A stretch of 18,267 nt of DNA from HGM11788 sp964654945 (GCA_964654945.1 CAZZLN010000042.1:1-18267); one strand, 5' to 3'. Positions 7,551-15,787 are shown, numbered from the stretch's first letter. Notes: generated by a model from the sequence alone, not told the origin. Program-made: numbers and translations.

Positions 7551-9827
7551 ATGTCAAAAACCAGAGTACACGAATTGGCAAAGACATTAGAAATTAATAG
7601 TAAAGATTTAATAGCAAAGCTTAAAGAACTGGGTATAGAGGTTAAAAGTAATCTTAGTGCTGTTGATGATGAGGTAGTTAAGGAAGTTACTGCAATATTT
7701 AAGGGCGGAAATACTCAAGAAAAAAAAGCTGAAAATAAGCCTGCTGATAAATCTGCTGAAAAAAAGGCTGATAATTCCGGAAAGGAGCATTCTAAAAAAG
7801 TTATATTTAAAAAGAATAATTTCAAAAAGAATAACTTTAAAAAGGAGCCTTTTAAGAATAATAATCAGCAAAAAAGTAATCCTAAAAAGGGAGAGTATAA
7901 AAAAGAAGCACCTAAAGCACCTAAGAATAATAAGCCTGAAATTGATCAGGTTGACAGAGATTTAGCTCTTGAAGAAGAATTTTCAGGACAGAAAAAGAAA
8001 AACAAGAAAAATAGAAAAAATAAGAATAAAAACATTAATACTGCACCTGTAGTCGAAAAGGCTGTTGAAGATGAAATTCTTGAAATTCAAATTTCTGAAA
8101 ATATAACAGTTAAGGATTTAGCTGAAAAAATTAAAAAAACAGCTTCAGAAGTTATTATGTCACTTATGAAAAAGGGTGTTATGGCTACAGCCAATCAGGA
8201 AATCAGCTTTGAGGTTGCTGAACAGGTTTGTGAGGATTTTGATATAATTGCAGAAAAAGCAGAAGAAATTGATATACTTGAAGAAACCTTTAAAGAAGAG
8301 GAAGATTCAGAGGACTCATTAGTTGAAAGACCTCCCGTTGTAGTTGTAATGGGTCATGTTGACCATGGCAAAACTTCTCTTCTTGATGCAATAAGACATT
8401 CTCATGTTACCGCAAAAGAAGCAGGCGGCATAACTCAGCATATTGGTGCTTACACTGTTTCTATAGACAAAAAGCCTATTACTTTTCTTGATACACCGGG
8501 ACATGAAGCCTTTACTGCCATGAGAATGAGAGGTGCTCAGGTAACTGATATAGCTATTCTTGTAGTTGCGGCTGATGATGGTGTTATGCCTCAGACAATA
8601 GAGGCTATTAATCATGCAAAGGCAGCAGGTGTGGAAATTATTGTAGCTATTAATAAAATTGACAAAGCAGGAGCAAATCCCGACAGAGTAAAGCAGGAGC
8701 TTGTTGAATACGGTCTTGTGGCTGAAGACTGGGGCGGTGACACAATTTGTGTGCCTGTTTCAGCAGTAAGCAAAGAGGGTATTGATAATCTTCTTGAAAT
8801 GATACTTCTTGTATCAGAAATGAAAGAATTGAAGGCTAATCCAAACAAGAGAGCAAGAGGTAATATTATCGAAGCTCAGCTTGACAAGGGCAGAGGTGCA
8901 GTAGCAACTGTACTTGTACAAAGCGGCACATTAAATGTTGGTGATCCTGTAGTTGCAGGTTCTGCCTATGGTAAGGTCAGAGCTATGATGAATGACAAGG
9001 GTCAGAAAGTTAAAAAGGCAGGACCATCAGTGCCTGTTGAGATACTTGGTCTTAACGAAGTTCCTATGGCCGGAGATATGCTGTATGTAGCAAAAAGTGA
9101 AAAGCAGGCAAGACAGGTTGCCGAATCAGTTTTGGCTAAGTCAAGAGAAGAAATGATTAAGGATACTCCTCAAAAAGTTTCTCTTGATGATTTATTTACT
9201 CAAATTCAAAGCGGTAATATTAAAGACCTTAATATTGTTATAAAGGCTGATGTTCAGGGTTCTGTTGAAGCTGTAAAGGCAAGTCTTGAAAAACTTTCAA
9301 ACGACGAGGTAAGAATCAGAACAATACATGGCGGTGTCGGTGCAGTTACCGAATCAGATGTTATGCTTGCTTCTGCTTCCAATGCTATTATTATAGGCTT
9401 TAATGTAAGACCTGAGGCATCTGCAAAAAATGTTGCAGAGGACCAAAAAGTGGATATAAGATTATATAGAGTAATATATCAGGCAATTGAAGATATTACT
9501 GCTGCTATGAAGGGTATGCTTGATCCGGTGTTTGAAGAAAAGATTATAGGTCATGCTGAAATAAGACAGCTTTTCAAGGCATCAGGCGTTGGCACTATAG
9601 GCGGCTCTTATGTTACTGATGGTAAATTTGTGAGAAATGCAAAGGTTAGAATTATAAGAGACGGCATTGTAATATATGATGGTGAACTTGCAACGTTAAG
9701 AAGATTTAAAGATGATGTTAAAGAAGTTAACACAGGCTTTGAATGCGGTCTTTTATTCAATAAATTCAATGACATTAAAGAAGGCGACATTGTAGAAGCC
9801 TATGTTATGGAGGAAATTGAAAGATAA
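7551..9827 (+). CDS. infB: Translation initiation factor IF-2
   Basis: IF2 is the GTPase that places initiator fMet-tRNA on the 30S subunit and promotes subunit joining. The 758 residues include an IF2_N domain (1-54), a long Lys/Asn-rich linker (about 55-165, with repeated FKKNN units), and a second IF2_N-like domain (about 183-232). The G domain follows with G1 GHVDHGKT (268-275), G3 DTPGHE (314-319), G4 NKID (368-371) and G5 SAVS (404-407). After these come the beta-barrel domain II, domain III and the tRNA-binding C-terminal domain. A perfect GGAGGTG SD precedes the ATG. The stop TAA shares its last base with the rbfA ATG, implying coupled translation. Confidence 0.98.
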   Translation: MSKTRVHELAKTLEINSKDLIAKLKELGIEVKSNLSAVDDEVVKEVTAIFKGGNTQEKKAENKPADKSAEKKADNSGKEHSKKVIFKKNNFKKNNFKKEPFKNNNQQKSNPKKGEYKKEAPKAPKNNKPEIDQVDRDLALEEEFSGQKKKNKKNRKNKNKNINTAPVVEKAVEDEILEIQISENITVKDLAEKIKKTASEVIMSLMKKGVMATANQEISFEVAEQVCEDFDIIAEKAEEIDILEETFKEEEDSEDSLVERPPVVVVMGHVDHGKTSLLDAIRHSHVTAKEAGGITQHIGAYTVSIDKKPITFLDTPGHEAFTAMRMRGAQVTDIAILVVAADDGVMPQTIEAINHAKAAGVEIIVAINKIDKAGANPDRVKQELVEYGLVAEDWGGDTICVPVSAVSKEGIDNLLEMILLVSEMKELKANPNKRARGNIIEAQLDKGRGAVATVLVQSGTLNVGDPVVAGSAYGKVRAMMNDKGQKVKKAGPSVPVEILGLNEVPMAGDMLYVAKSEKQARQVAESVLAKSREEMIKDTPQKVSLDDLFTQIQSGNIKDLNIVIKADVQGSVEAVKASLEKLSNDEVRIRTIHGGVGAVTESDVMLASASNAIIIGFNVRPEASAKNVAEDQKVDIRLYRVIYQAIEDITAAMKGMLDPVFEEKIIGHAEIRQLFKASGVGTIGGSYVTDGKFVRNAKVRIIRDGIVIYDGELATLRRFKDDVKEVNTGFECGLLFNKFNDIKEGDIVEAYVMEEIER

Positions 9828-10177
9828 TGAAAAAAAACAGCAATAGAATGATTAGGATAAATGATGAAATCAAAAAAGAGATTTCCGAAATTTTAAGAGC
9901 TGATATGAAAGACCCCAGAGTTGGTGTTGTAACAAGTGTCATTAAGGTCGATACTACAAATGACCTTAAATACTGCAAGGTTTATGTAAGTGTTCTTGGC
10001 GATGAGGAAAAGAAAAAAGAAGTAATTGATACAATTTCTAAGGCATCAGGCTATATCAGAAGTCTTATTGCAGGCAGAATTAATTTAAGAATTACTCCAG
10101 AATTAAAATTTATACTTGATGATTCTCTTGAATATAGCTTCAAGATAGATAAAATTATTAAGAATATAAATCAATAA
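9827..10177 (+). CDS. rbfA: 30S ribosome-binding factor RbfA
   Basis: RbfA is a KH-like cold-shock assembly factor that binds the 30S neck and helps mature the 16S 5' end. The 116 residues fit the family. Recognisable are the N-terminal helix RMIRINDEIKKEISEILR, the MKDPRVG motif, the VYVSVLGDEEKK strand and the RINLRITPELKFILDDSLEYS signature. It overlaps the infB stop by one base and is followed 11 bases later by nrnA. Together with RimP and IF2 in the same operon this gives a 30S assembly and initiation module. Confidence 0.96.
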   Translation: MKKNSNRMIRINDEIKKEISEILRADMKDPRVGVVTSVIKVDTTNDLKYCKVYVSVLGDEEKKKEVIDTISKASGYIRSLIAGRINLRITPELKFILDDSLEYSFKIDKIIKNINQ

Positions 10178-10188
10178 GAGGTAGATAT

Positions 10189-11148
10189 ATGTACAGTAAT
10201 AATATACTAAATGATATTAAAAATATACAGACTGTTTATATATCAGGGCACATAAATCCTGACGGTGATGCTGTCGGCGGGTGCTTTGCCTTTGCATTGG
10301 CTATGGCTAAGCTTGGGAAAAATCCTGTGATACTTCTTGATAAATATGCCGATAAGTTTAATATAATAAAAGGCAGTCAATATATCTGGGGAGAAGACTA
10401 TTCACACCTTGAGGCTGAAATATTTTTTTCCATAGATTGCGGTGATAAGGAAAGACTTGGCAGGGCATTGCCTGTTTTTGAAAAATCTAAAATAAAATAT
10501 AATATTGACCACCATATAAGCAATAATTATTTTGGTGATTACAATATTGTAAATCCAAAGGCATCTTCAGCCTCTGAAATTGTATATGAGATTATCAGCC
10601 GGTTTATAGAAGTTGATAAGGATATTGCATCTGCAATTTACACAGGTATCCTTTTTGATACAGGGGGATTTATGCACAACTGCACATCAAAAAGAACTCA
10701 TCAGATAGCAGGAGAATTAGTCGAAAAGGGCGTTGATACTCCTTTTATTCATTCAAAAATATTAAAAGAACATACATTGCCGCAGGTTAAAGCTTTTAAT
10801 AAGGCTCTTGATAATCTTGTAATTGAAAAGGGAGCCGCTTATACAAAATTAACTGATGAAGAAATAAAAAATTGCGGTGCCGATTATTCTGATATTGATG
10901 GAATAGCAGAGTATATACTCAATATTGATGGCGTAGGCGTATCTATGCTTGCAACTGAAAGAGGTAAAAATATGGTTAAGCTTTCTTTCCGTTCAAGAAC
11001 TATTGATGTAAATGAAGTTGCTGCTCTGTTCGGCGGCGGAGGACATATACTTGCAGCCGGTGCAGGTGTTAATGACAGAGAACTTGACGATGTTGTTATG
11101 GCAGCCTTTAATGAGCTTAAAGCAAGGTTGGTAGCTTATGAAAAATAA
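10189..11148 (+). CDS. nrnA: DHH-family nano-RNase / pAp phosphatase NrnA
   Basis: NrnA degrades 2-5-mer RNAs and dephosphorylates 3'-phosphoadenosine 5'-phosphate in Bacillota, doing the job of Orn and CysQ. The 319 residues carry the DHH motifs: GHINPDGDAVGG (20-31), SIDCGDKERLG (81-91), NIDHHISN (106-112) with the DHH metal ligands at 107-109, and a DHHA1 domain with GGGGHILAAGA (282-292). GAGGTAGA precedes the ATG. The position between rbfA and truB is the standard one. The end overlaps truB by 11 bases. Oligoribonucleotides left by PNPase, encoded nearby, are natural substrates. A related cyclic dinucleotide phosphodiesterase (GdpP) would be larger and membrane-bound, so it is excluded. 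Confidence 0.93.
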   Translation: MYSNNILNDIKNIQTVYISGHINPDGDAVGGCFAFALAMAKLGKNPVILLDKYADKFNIIKGSQYIWGEDYSHLEAEIFFSIDCGDKERLGRALPVFEKSKIKYNIDHHISNNYFGDYNIVNPKASSASEIVYEIISRFIEVDKDIASAIYTGILFDTGGFMHNCTSKRTHQIAGELVEKGVDTPFIHSKILKEHTLPQVKAFNKALDNLVIEKGAAYTKLTDEEIKNCGADYSDIDGIAEYILNIDGVGVSMLATERGKNMVKLSFRSRTIDVNEVAALFGGGGHILAAGAGVNDRELDDVVMAAFNELKARLVAYEK

Positions 11149-12040
11149 TGATATTGGCTTGTCGGGAGTAATAAATATATATAAGGAAAAAGGCTATACT
11201 TCTCATGATGTTGTAAATATTGTGAGAAAAACTCTTGGCAGAGTTAAAACAGGACACACAGGCACTCTTGACCCTGATGCAGAGGGTGTTCTGCCTATAT
11301 GTATTGGCAAATCTACAAGGCTTGCTGATTATATAGCTGCTGACATAAAGGAATATATAGCTGAAATAACTCTTGGGGTAACCACTACAACAGAGGATAT
11401 ATGGGGAGATATAATTACAAAAAATGATATTAAATTATCTGAAGATGAAATAATCAGTGCCATAAATTCCTTTGAGGGTGAATATCATCAAAAGCCTCCT
11501 ATGTATTCAGCAATAAAAGTAAACGGCAAAAAGCTCTATGAGTTTGCCAGAGAGGGAAAGGAAATAGAGCGAAAAACAAGACTTATTCATATTTATAAAA
11601 TAAGTGATATAAAAAAAATTGAGTATAATAAATTTGAATTTAAAGTACTTTGTTCAAAGGGAACATATATCAGAACATTGTGTAAAGATATAGGTGAAAA
11701 ACTTGGCTGCGGCGGATGTATGTCTGCACTGATAAGAACAAGAACAGGCAGCTTTTATCTGAAAGACAGTATAAAACTTGGTGAATTTAAAAATATTGCG
11801 GAAAATAATAATATAGAAAGCATATTGCTTACTCCGGATAAGGTGCTGAGCAGCTTTGAAAAGGTAGTTGTAAGCAGTGAAGCTGACAAATATTTATATA
11901 ATGGAAATAAAATCAGCTTAAACTACATAAGGGGTAAAATCAGCACAGATAAACTCCTTGTATATGACAGCTGTAATAGTATAATTGGAATATATGAAGT
12001 TACGGGAGAATTTATAAAGCCTGTGACTATGTTAAGGTGA
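11138..12040 (+). CDS. truB: tRNA pseudouridine(55) synthase TruB
   Basis: TruB isomerises U55 in the T-loop of tRNAs. The 300 residues contain the catalytic motif GHTGTLDPDAEGVLP with the nucleophilic Asp at 45, the GKSTRLADYI segment, the HQKPPMYSAIKVNGKKLYEFAR substrate-binding loop (visible around residues 127-145) and KGTYIRTLCKDIG. A C-terminal PUA-like region (about 235-300) follows. The start lies inside the end of nrnA, so translation is probably coupled. It is followed immediately by ribF, the order common in bacteria. Confidence 0.96.
   Translation: MKNNDIGLSGVINIYKEKGYTSHDVVNIVRKTLGRVKTGHTGTLDPDAEGVLPICIGKSTRLADYIAADIKEYIAEITLGVTTTTEDIWGDIITKNDIKLSEDEIISAINSFEGEYHQKPPMYSAIKVNGKKLYEFAREGKEIERKTRLIHIYKISDIKKIEYNKFEFKVLCSKGTYIRTLCKDIGEKLGCGGCMSALIRTRTGSFYLKDSIKLGEFKNIAENNNIESILLTPDKVLSSFEKVVVSSEADKYLYNGNKISLNYIRGKISTDKLLVYDSCNSIIGIYEVTGEFIKPVTMLR
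12034..12040 (+). promoter_or_regulatory. ribF ribosome-binding site (decides the start)
   Basis: AAGGTGA overlaps the truB stop and lies five bases before the ATG at 12046. A GTG at 12037 is part of this SD and so is unlikely to be the start. Confidence 0.7.
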
Positions 12041-12045
12041 TAAAG

Positions 12046-12987
12046 ATGATAGTATACGAAAACAAGGATTTCCTTATAACTGAAAATACTGCAGTGACAA
12101 TCGGAAATTTTGATGGTATACATATGGGCCACCAAAAGCTCATAGAAACAGTGTTGGATTATTCAAAAAGGTTTAATTTGAAAAGTGTTATATTTTCATT
12201 TAATCCTCATCCTGTTGCTTTTTTTGGAAAAACTGAAGATTTTAAAACTATATGCAGTCCTGAAGAAAAAAAATTTATAGCTGAAAAAACAGGTGTTGAT
12301 GTTTTAATTCAGTATCCTTTTAACAGAGAATTTGCAAGCCTTAGTCCGACTGAATTTGTAGATTGGCTTTGCACAAAGATTAACTGCAGAGTTCTTGTCG
12401 TAGGTGAAAACTACTGTTTTGGCAAGGACAGAGCAGGCAATTTTTCAGTACTTGAGCATCTTGGAAATGAAAGAGGAATAAAGGTTATTGGCATACCTCG
12501 TGTAAAAGTTAATGATGTAAGAGTAAGCAGCACCGGAATAAGAAGACTCATAAATAACGGGGATATGGAAAAGGCAGCATATCTTCTTAAAAAGCCGTAT
12601 TTTGTCATGGGTGAAGTAGTTGTTGGGGACAAAAGAGGAAGAACTATGAATTTTCCTACTATAAATGTTATGCCTCAGAATAAAAAGCTGCTTCCTCCTG
12701 ATGGAGTATATTTTTCAACTGTTATTATTGATGGAAAGGAATACTACGGTATGTCAAATATCGGTGTTAATCCTACATTTAATGGAGAAAGAAGAAAAAT
12801 TGAAACAAATATATTTAATTTTGATGAAGAGATATACGGAAAAACTGTTGTAATCACTTTTTATAAGAGAATAAGAGGTGAAAGGAAGTTTGATAGTATA
12901 AATGAGCTGAAGGCTCAGCTAAATGCAGACAGAGAAACTGCAAAAAATTATATAGATAATTTAGATGTTTTAAAGTTTAAACTATAA
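12046..12987 (+). CDS. ribF: Bifunctional riboflavin kinase / FAD synthetase RibF
   Basis: RibF phosphorylates riboflavin to FMN and adenylates FMN to FAD. The 313 residues have two domains. The N-terminal adenylyltransferase has the nucleotidyltransferase signature GNFDGIHMGH (20-29) and the VSSTGIRRLINNGD segment. The C-terminal flavokinase domain (from about 186) has GRTMNFPTINV, whose PTxN motif binds metal and ATP. The start is taken at ATG 12046. A GTG nine bases earlier is in frame but forms part of the SD. It is the last gene of the long operon. No clear intrinsic terminator follows, so read-through into rpsO is possible. Confidence 0.95.
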   Translation: MIVYENKDFLITENTAVTIGNFDGIHMGHQKLIETVLDYSKRFNLKSVIFSFNPHPVAFFGKTEDFKTICSPEEKKFIAEKTGVDVLIQYPFNREFASLSPTEFVDWLCTKINCRVLVVGENYCFGKDRAGNFSVLEHLGNERGIKVIGIPRVKVNDVRVSSTGIRRLINNGDMEKAAYLLKKPYFVMGEVVVGDKRGRTMNFPTINVMPQNKKLLPPDGVYFSTVIIDGKEYYGMSNIGVNPTFNGERRKIETNIFNFDEEIYGKTVVITFYKRIRGERKFDSINELKAQLNADRETAKNYIDNLDVLKFKL

Positions 12988-13014
12988 TTTTTTATAAAAT
13001 AATTTAAAAAACCC

Positions 13015-13043
13015 TTGCAATTGTATCATAATTGTGGTATCAT
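13015..13043 (+). promoter_or_regulatory. Sigma-A-type promoter of rpsO
   Basis: TTGCAA (13015-13020), a 17-base spacer and TATCAT (13038-13043). It has the same -35 and spacing as the rimP promoter. The start point would be near 13050, giving a leader of about 85 nt. Confidence 0.75.
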
Positions 13044-13060
13044 ATTTTCTGTACGTATCC

Positions 13061-13100
13061 GATGTTCAGGATTTGGAATCTCCAACCTTTCCTTAACATC
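13061..13100 (+). promoter_or_regulatory. Structured rpsO leader, candidate S15 autoregulatory element
   Basis: An outer stem GATGTT/AACATC (13061-13066 with 13095-13100) encloses AGGA/TCCT (13068-13071 with 13090-13093), or alternatively AGG/CCT (13086-13088), and a hairpin TTGGA/TCCAA (13073-13077 with 13081-13085). It lies between the rpsO promoter and SD. S15 represses its own mRNA through several unrelated leader structures in different bacterial groups, including Bacillota. This element fits that role by place and structure, but binding is inferred. Confidence 0.6.
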
Positions 13101-13122
13101 AGGAGCTATTATTATATTATAT

Positions 13123-13129
13123 GGAGGAA
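13123..13129 (+). promoter_or_regulatory. rpsO ribosome-binding site (decides the start)
   Basis: GGAGGAA lies six bases before the ATG at 13136. The ATG at 13121 overlaps this SD and has none of its own. Confidence 0.85.
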
Positions 13130-13135
13130 ATTAAA

Positions 13136-13390
13136 ATGGACAAAAAAGCTATTATTGCAAAGTTCGGCAGAAATGAAGCTGACACAGGTTCTCCTGAAGT
13201 ACAGGTTGCTTTACTTACTGAGAGAATTAATCATTTAACTGAGCATTTAAAGGAACACAAAAAGGATCACCATTCAAGAAGAGGTCTTTTAAAGATGGTT
13301 GGTCAGAGAAAAGGTCTTTTAAATTACATTAAGTCTAAGGATATTGTTAAGTATCGTGAGCTTATTGCTGCATTAGGTTTAAGAAAGTAA
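13136..13390 (+). CDS. rpsO: 30S ribosomal protein S15
   Basis: S15 is a primary 16S-binding protein of the platform, contacting helices 20-22 of the central domain. The 84 residues show the full family core, including DTGSPEVQVALLTERINHL, HKKDHHSRRGLLKMVGQRKGLL and YRELIAALGLRK. It is a few residues shorter at the N-terminus than the E. coli and B. subtilis proteins (89). The alternative ATG at 13121 would add five residues but removes the SD, so 13136 is preferred. It has its own promoter, a structured leader and a strong terminator, so it can be expressed apart from the upstream operon and from pnp. Confidence 0.97.
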   Translation: MDKKAIIAKFGRNEADTGSPEVQVALLTERINHLTEHLKEHKKDHHSRRGLLKMVGQRKGLLNYIKSKDIVKYRELIAALGLRK

Positions 13391-13401
13391 TTTTTAAAAT
13401 T

Positions 13402-13432
13402 AGCGTGGTGATAATCACCACGCTTTATTTTT
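13402..13432 (+). terminator. Rho-independent terminator of rpsO
   Basis: The stem GCGTGGTGA/TCACCACGC (13403-13411 with 13415-13423) has a TAA loop and is followed by TTTATTTTTT. It separates rpsO from pnp. Partial read-through would supply pnp, as in the E. coli rpsO-pnp arrangement. Confidence 0.92.
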
Positions 13433-13437
13433 TACTG

Positions 13438-13532
13438 TCAAAGTGATTTACAGGTAATATTTTTAGTTTACAAAATTATTTATGCTTTTAAATTATTTTG
13501 TAAGCTAAAAATTACAATGTATTTCACTTTGA
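13438..13532 (+). promoter_or_regulatory. Long imperfect hairpin in the pnp 5' region
   Basis: Two arms of 44 and 43 bases (13438-13481 and 13490-13532) flank an 8-base loop. By hand alignment about 37 Watson-Crick pairs form, from TCAAAGTGA/TCACTTTGA at the base to ATTT/AAAT at the tip, with runs TTTTAG and TTACAAAAT paired on the way. Such a long stem between rpsO and pnp resembles the RNase III-cleaved hairpins that mediate PNPase control in E. coli and processing in Streptomyces. A MITE-like insertion is the alternative. No convincing separate pnp promoter is seen; weak matches (TTTACA plus TACAAA) fall inside the 5' arm. Confidence 0.72.
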
Positions 13533-13563
13533 TAAATAATATTTATTCAAAGGAGGAATTATT

Positions 13564-15702
13564 ATGTCCAAAATTTATGAAATGGATTTAGCAGGTAGAA
13601 AATTATCTATCGAAATTGGCAAAGTCGCTGAACTTGCAAATGGTGAATGTATCGTAAGATATGGAGATACAGTTGTGCTTGTAACTGCTACTGCTTCTGA
13701 AAAGCCAAGAGCCGGAATAGACTTTTTCCCATTATCAATTGATTATGAGGAGAAAATGTATTCTGTAGGCAAAATTCCGGGAGGCTTTACAAAAAGAGAG
13801 GGCAGACCATCAGAAAAGGCAATTTTAACTGCAAGAGTTATTGACAGACCTATCAGACCATTATTCCCTAAGGATTACAGAAATGATGTATCAATTAATG
13901 CTATGGTTATGTGCGTTGATCAGGATTGCGACCCGGCTATTTGTGCTATGATAGGTTCATCTGTAGCACTTTCAATTTCCGATATTCCGTTCTATGGACC
14001 AACCGCCTCTGTATCTGTAGGCTTTATAAATGGTCAATATATTATAAATCCTACTGCCGAACAGAAAAAAGTAAGCAGAATGAACTTAACTGTTTCTTCA
14101 ACTAAGCAGAAAGTTATGATGATTGAAGCAGGTGCTGATGAAGTTACTGATGATGAAATGTTTGATGCAATTATGTTTGGTCATAAGCAGAATGTTTCCA
14201 TCTGTGAATTTATTGACAAAATAGTTGCTGAAAACGGCAAAGAAAAACATTCTTATGAAGAACATATTGTTGACCATAATTTATATGATGCCATCAAAAA
14301 TTTAATTACCGACCCTCGTATGGAGGAAGCAGTATTTACTGATATGAAGCAGGTCAGAGATGAAAGAATGTCTGCTATTAACGAAGAAGTTTTTGAAAAG
14401 CTTTTTGATGAATTTGGAAATGATGATGAAGAAGAATTTGTTGCTGCTGTAGATGAAGCTATTTATAAATATGAAAAAGAAACTGTAAGAAGAATGATTT
14501 TAAGAGAACATAAGCGTCCTGACGGCAGAGCATTAAATGAAATCAGACCTTTGTCTGCTGAGGTTGATTTTCTTCCTCGAGTTCATGGCTCAGCTATATT
14601 TAAAAGAGGTCAGACTCAGGTTATGACAGCTACAACTCTTGGCTCTATGGCTGATGTTCAAAAAATTGATGGGCTGGATGAAAATGAAACTTCAAAGAGA
14701 TATATTCATCATTATAACTTCCCCGGCTTTTCTGTTGGCGAAGCTAAGCCATCAAGAAGTCCCGGACGTAGAGAAATTGGTCATGGTGCCTTAGCTGAAA
14801 GAGCATTGCTCCCTGTTATTCCAAGTGAAGAAGATTTCCCTTATGCAATAAGACTTGTGTCTGAAGTATTAAGCTCAAACGGCTCTACTTCTCAGGCAAG
14901 TGTTTGCGGCTCAACACTTTCACTTATGGCAGCAGGTGTACCAATTAAAAGACCTGTAGCCGGTATTTCCTGCGGCCTTGTGACAGGTGAAACAGATGAT
15001 GACTTTATTTTATTGACTGATATACAAGGTCTTGAAGATTTCTTTGGTGATATGGACTTTAAGGTGGCAGGTACCCAAAAGGGTATCACAGCTATTCAGA
15101 TGGATATGAAAATTCAGGGTCTTACTCCTGAAATTATTAAGGGTGCTATTGCTAATACACACGAAGCCAGAACATATATTCTCGAAGAAGTTATGCTCAA
15201 AGCCATTGCCGAACCTAGAAAAGAGCTTTCCAAATATGCTCCTAAAATTGAATTTGTTCAGATTAGTCCTGATAAAATGGCAGAGGTTATTGGCTCTAAG
15301 GGCAAGACAATTAATAAAATTATTGAGCTTTCAGGTGTAGATAAGATTGACACAGAAGATGAGGGCAGGATTTATGTATCAAGTGCTGATGCTGAAGCAA
15401 TTAAAAAGGCAGTTGATATGATTAAAATGATTGATAAGGGACCTGAGGTTGGCAGAGTATACGAGGGTACTGTTACAAGAATTATGAATTTTGGTGCTTT
15501 TGTTGAAATTGGATTTGAAACAGAAGGTCTTGTTCATATTTCAAAACTTGCTCATGAAAGAGTAGCAAAGGTTGAAGATGTGGTTAAAGAGGGTGATGTA
15601 ATCACTGTTAAAGTGACTGACATTGATGACCAGGGCAGAATTAATCTTTCGAGAAAGGCTTGTCTTCCAAGACCTGACAGAAAAGAGAATAGTGAAGAAT
15701 AG
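13564..15702 (+). CDS. pnp: Polyribonucleotide nucleotidyltransferase (PNPase)
   Basis: PNPase is a trimeric phosphorolytic 3'-5' exoribonuclease that degrades mRNA and can add 3' tails. The 712 residues comprise a first RNase PH domain (with KIPGGFTKREGRPSEKAILT and DRPIRPLFP), a helical linker, and a second, catalytic RNase PH domain. The latter has FPGFSVGEAKPSRSPGRREIGHG and GDMDFKVAGTQKGITAIQMD, containing the conserved catalytic Asp residues. A KH domain with GSKG (577-580) and an S1 domain (from about 626) complete the protein. GGAGGAA lies before the ATG. It follows rpsO past a terminator and a long hairpin, which probably sets its expression, and is convergent with lon. Confidence 0.98.
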   Translation: MSKIYEMDLAGRKLSIEIGKVAELANGECIVRYGDTVVLVTATASEKPRAGIDFFPLSIDYEEKMYSVGKIPGGFTKREGRPSEKAILTARVIDRPIRPLFPKDYRNDVSINAMVMCVDQDCDPAICAMIGSSVALSISDIPFYGPTASVSVGFINGQYIINPTAEQKKVSRMNLTVSSTKQKVMMIEAGADEVTDDEMFDAIMFGHKQNVSICEFIDKIVAENGKEKHSYEEHIVDHNLYDAIKNLITDPRMEEAVFTDMKQVRDERMSAINEEVFEKLFDEFGNDDEEEFVAAVDEAIYKYEKETVRRMILREHKRPDGRALNEIRPLSAEVDFLPRVHGSAIFKRGQTQVMTATTLGSMADVQKIDGLDENETSKRYIHHYNFPGFSVGEAKPSRSPGRREIGHGALAERALLPVIPSEEDFPYAIRLVSEVLSSNGSTSQASVCGSTLSLMAAGVPIKRPVAGISCGLVTGETDDDFILLTDIQGLEDFFGDMDFKVAGTQKGITAIQMDMKIQGLTPEIIKGAIANTHEARTYILEEVMLKAIAEPRKELSKYAPKIEFVQISPDKMAEVIGSKGKTINKIIELSGVDKIDTEDEGRIYVSSADAEAIKKAVDMIKMIDKGPEVGRVYEGTVTRIMNFGAFVEIGFETEGLVHISKLAHERVAKVEDVVKEGDVITVKVTDIDDQGRINLSRKACLPRPDRKENSEE

Positions 15703-15705
15703 TAT

Positions 15706-15732
15706 AAAAGGGGCTGCTGACAGCCCCTTTTT
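15706..15732. terminator. Bidirectional intrinsic terminator between pnp and lon
   Basis: AAAAGGGGCTG (15706-15716), a CTGA loop and CAGCCCCTTTTT (15721-15732). A-runs and T-runs flank both sides of the GC stem, so it reads as a terminator on both strands and serves the convergent pnp and lon. Confidence 0.93.
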
Positions 15733-15738
15733 AAACAA

Positions 15739-15780
15739 GTAAGGAAGTCCCTCGCCTCTTTGGCGGCGGGAGTTACTTAC
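15739..15780. repeat. GC-rich 42-nt imperfect palindrome between pnp and lon
   Basis: GTAAG...CTTAC ends enclose a long stem with TCCC/GGGA and CGCC/GGCG segments and a TCTTT loop; two mismatches and one bulge interrupt it. It stands out from the AT-rich surroundings. It could be part of the lon transcript 3' end or a small dispersed palindromic repeat. Only one copy is present here. Confidence 0.6.
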
Positions 15781-15787
15781 CTATCAG

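Noticed and set aside
7800..7866. Tandem DNA repeat or CRISPR-like array at the AAAAAGAATAA units in infB
   Set aside because: The units are degenerate, continuous with the reading frame and encode the basic IF2 linker; there are no spacers.
12037..12045. GTG 12037 as the ribF start
   Set aside because: The GTG is part of the AAGGTGA SD that serves ATG 12046.
13121..13135. ATG 13121 as the rpsO start
   Set aside because: The codons that would be added overlap the GGAGG SD used by ATG 13136.
13433..13563. A sigma-A promoter for pnp
   Set aside because: Only weak 4-of-6 matches are found, inside an AT-rich hairpin arm, so none is called.
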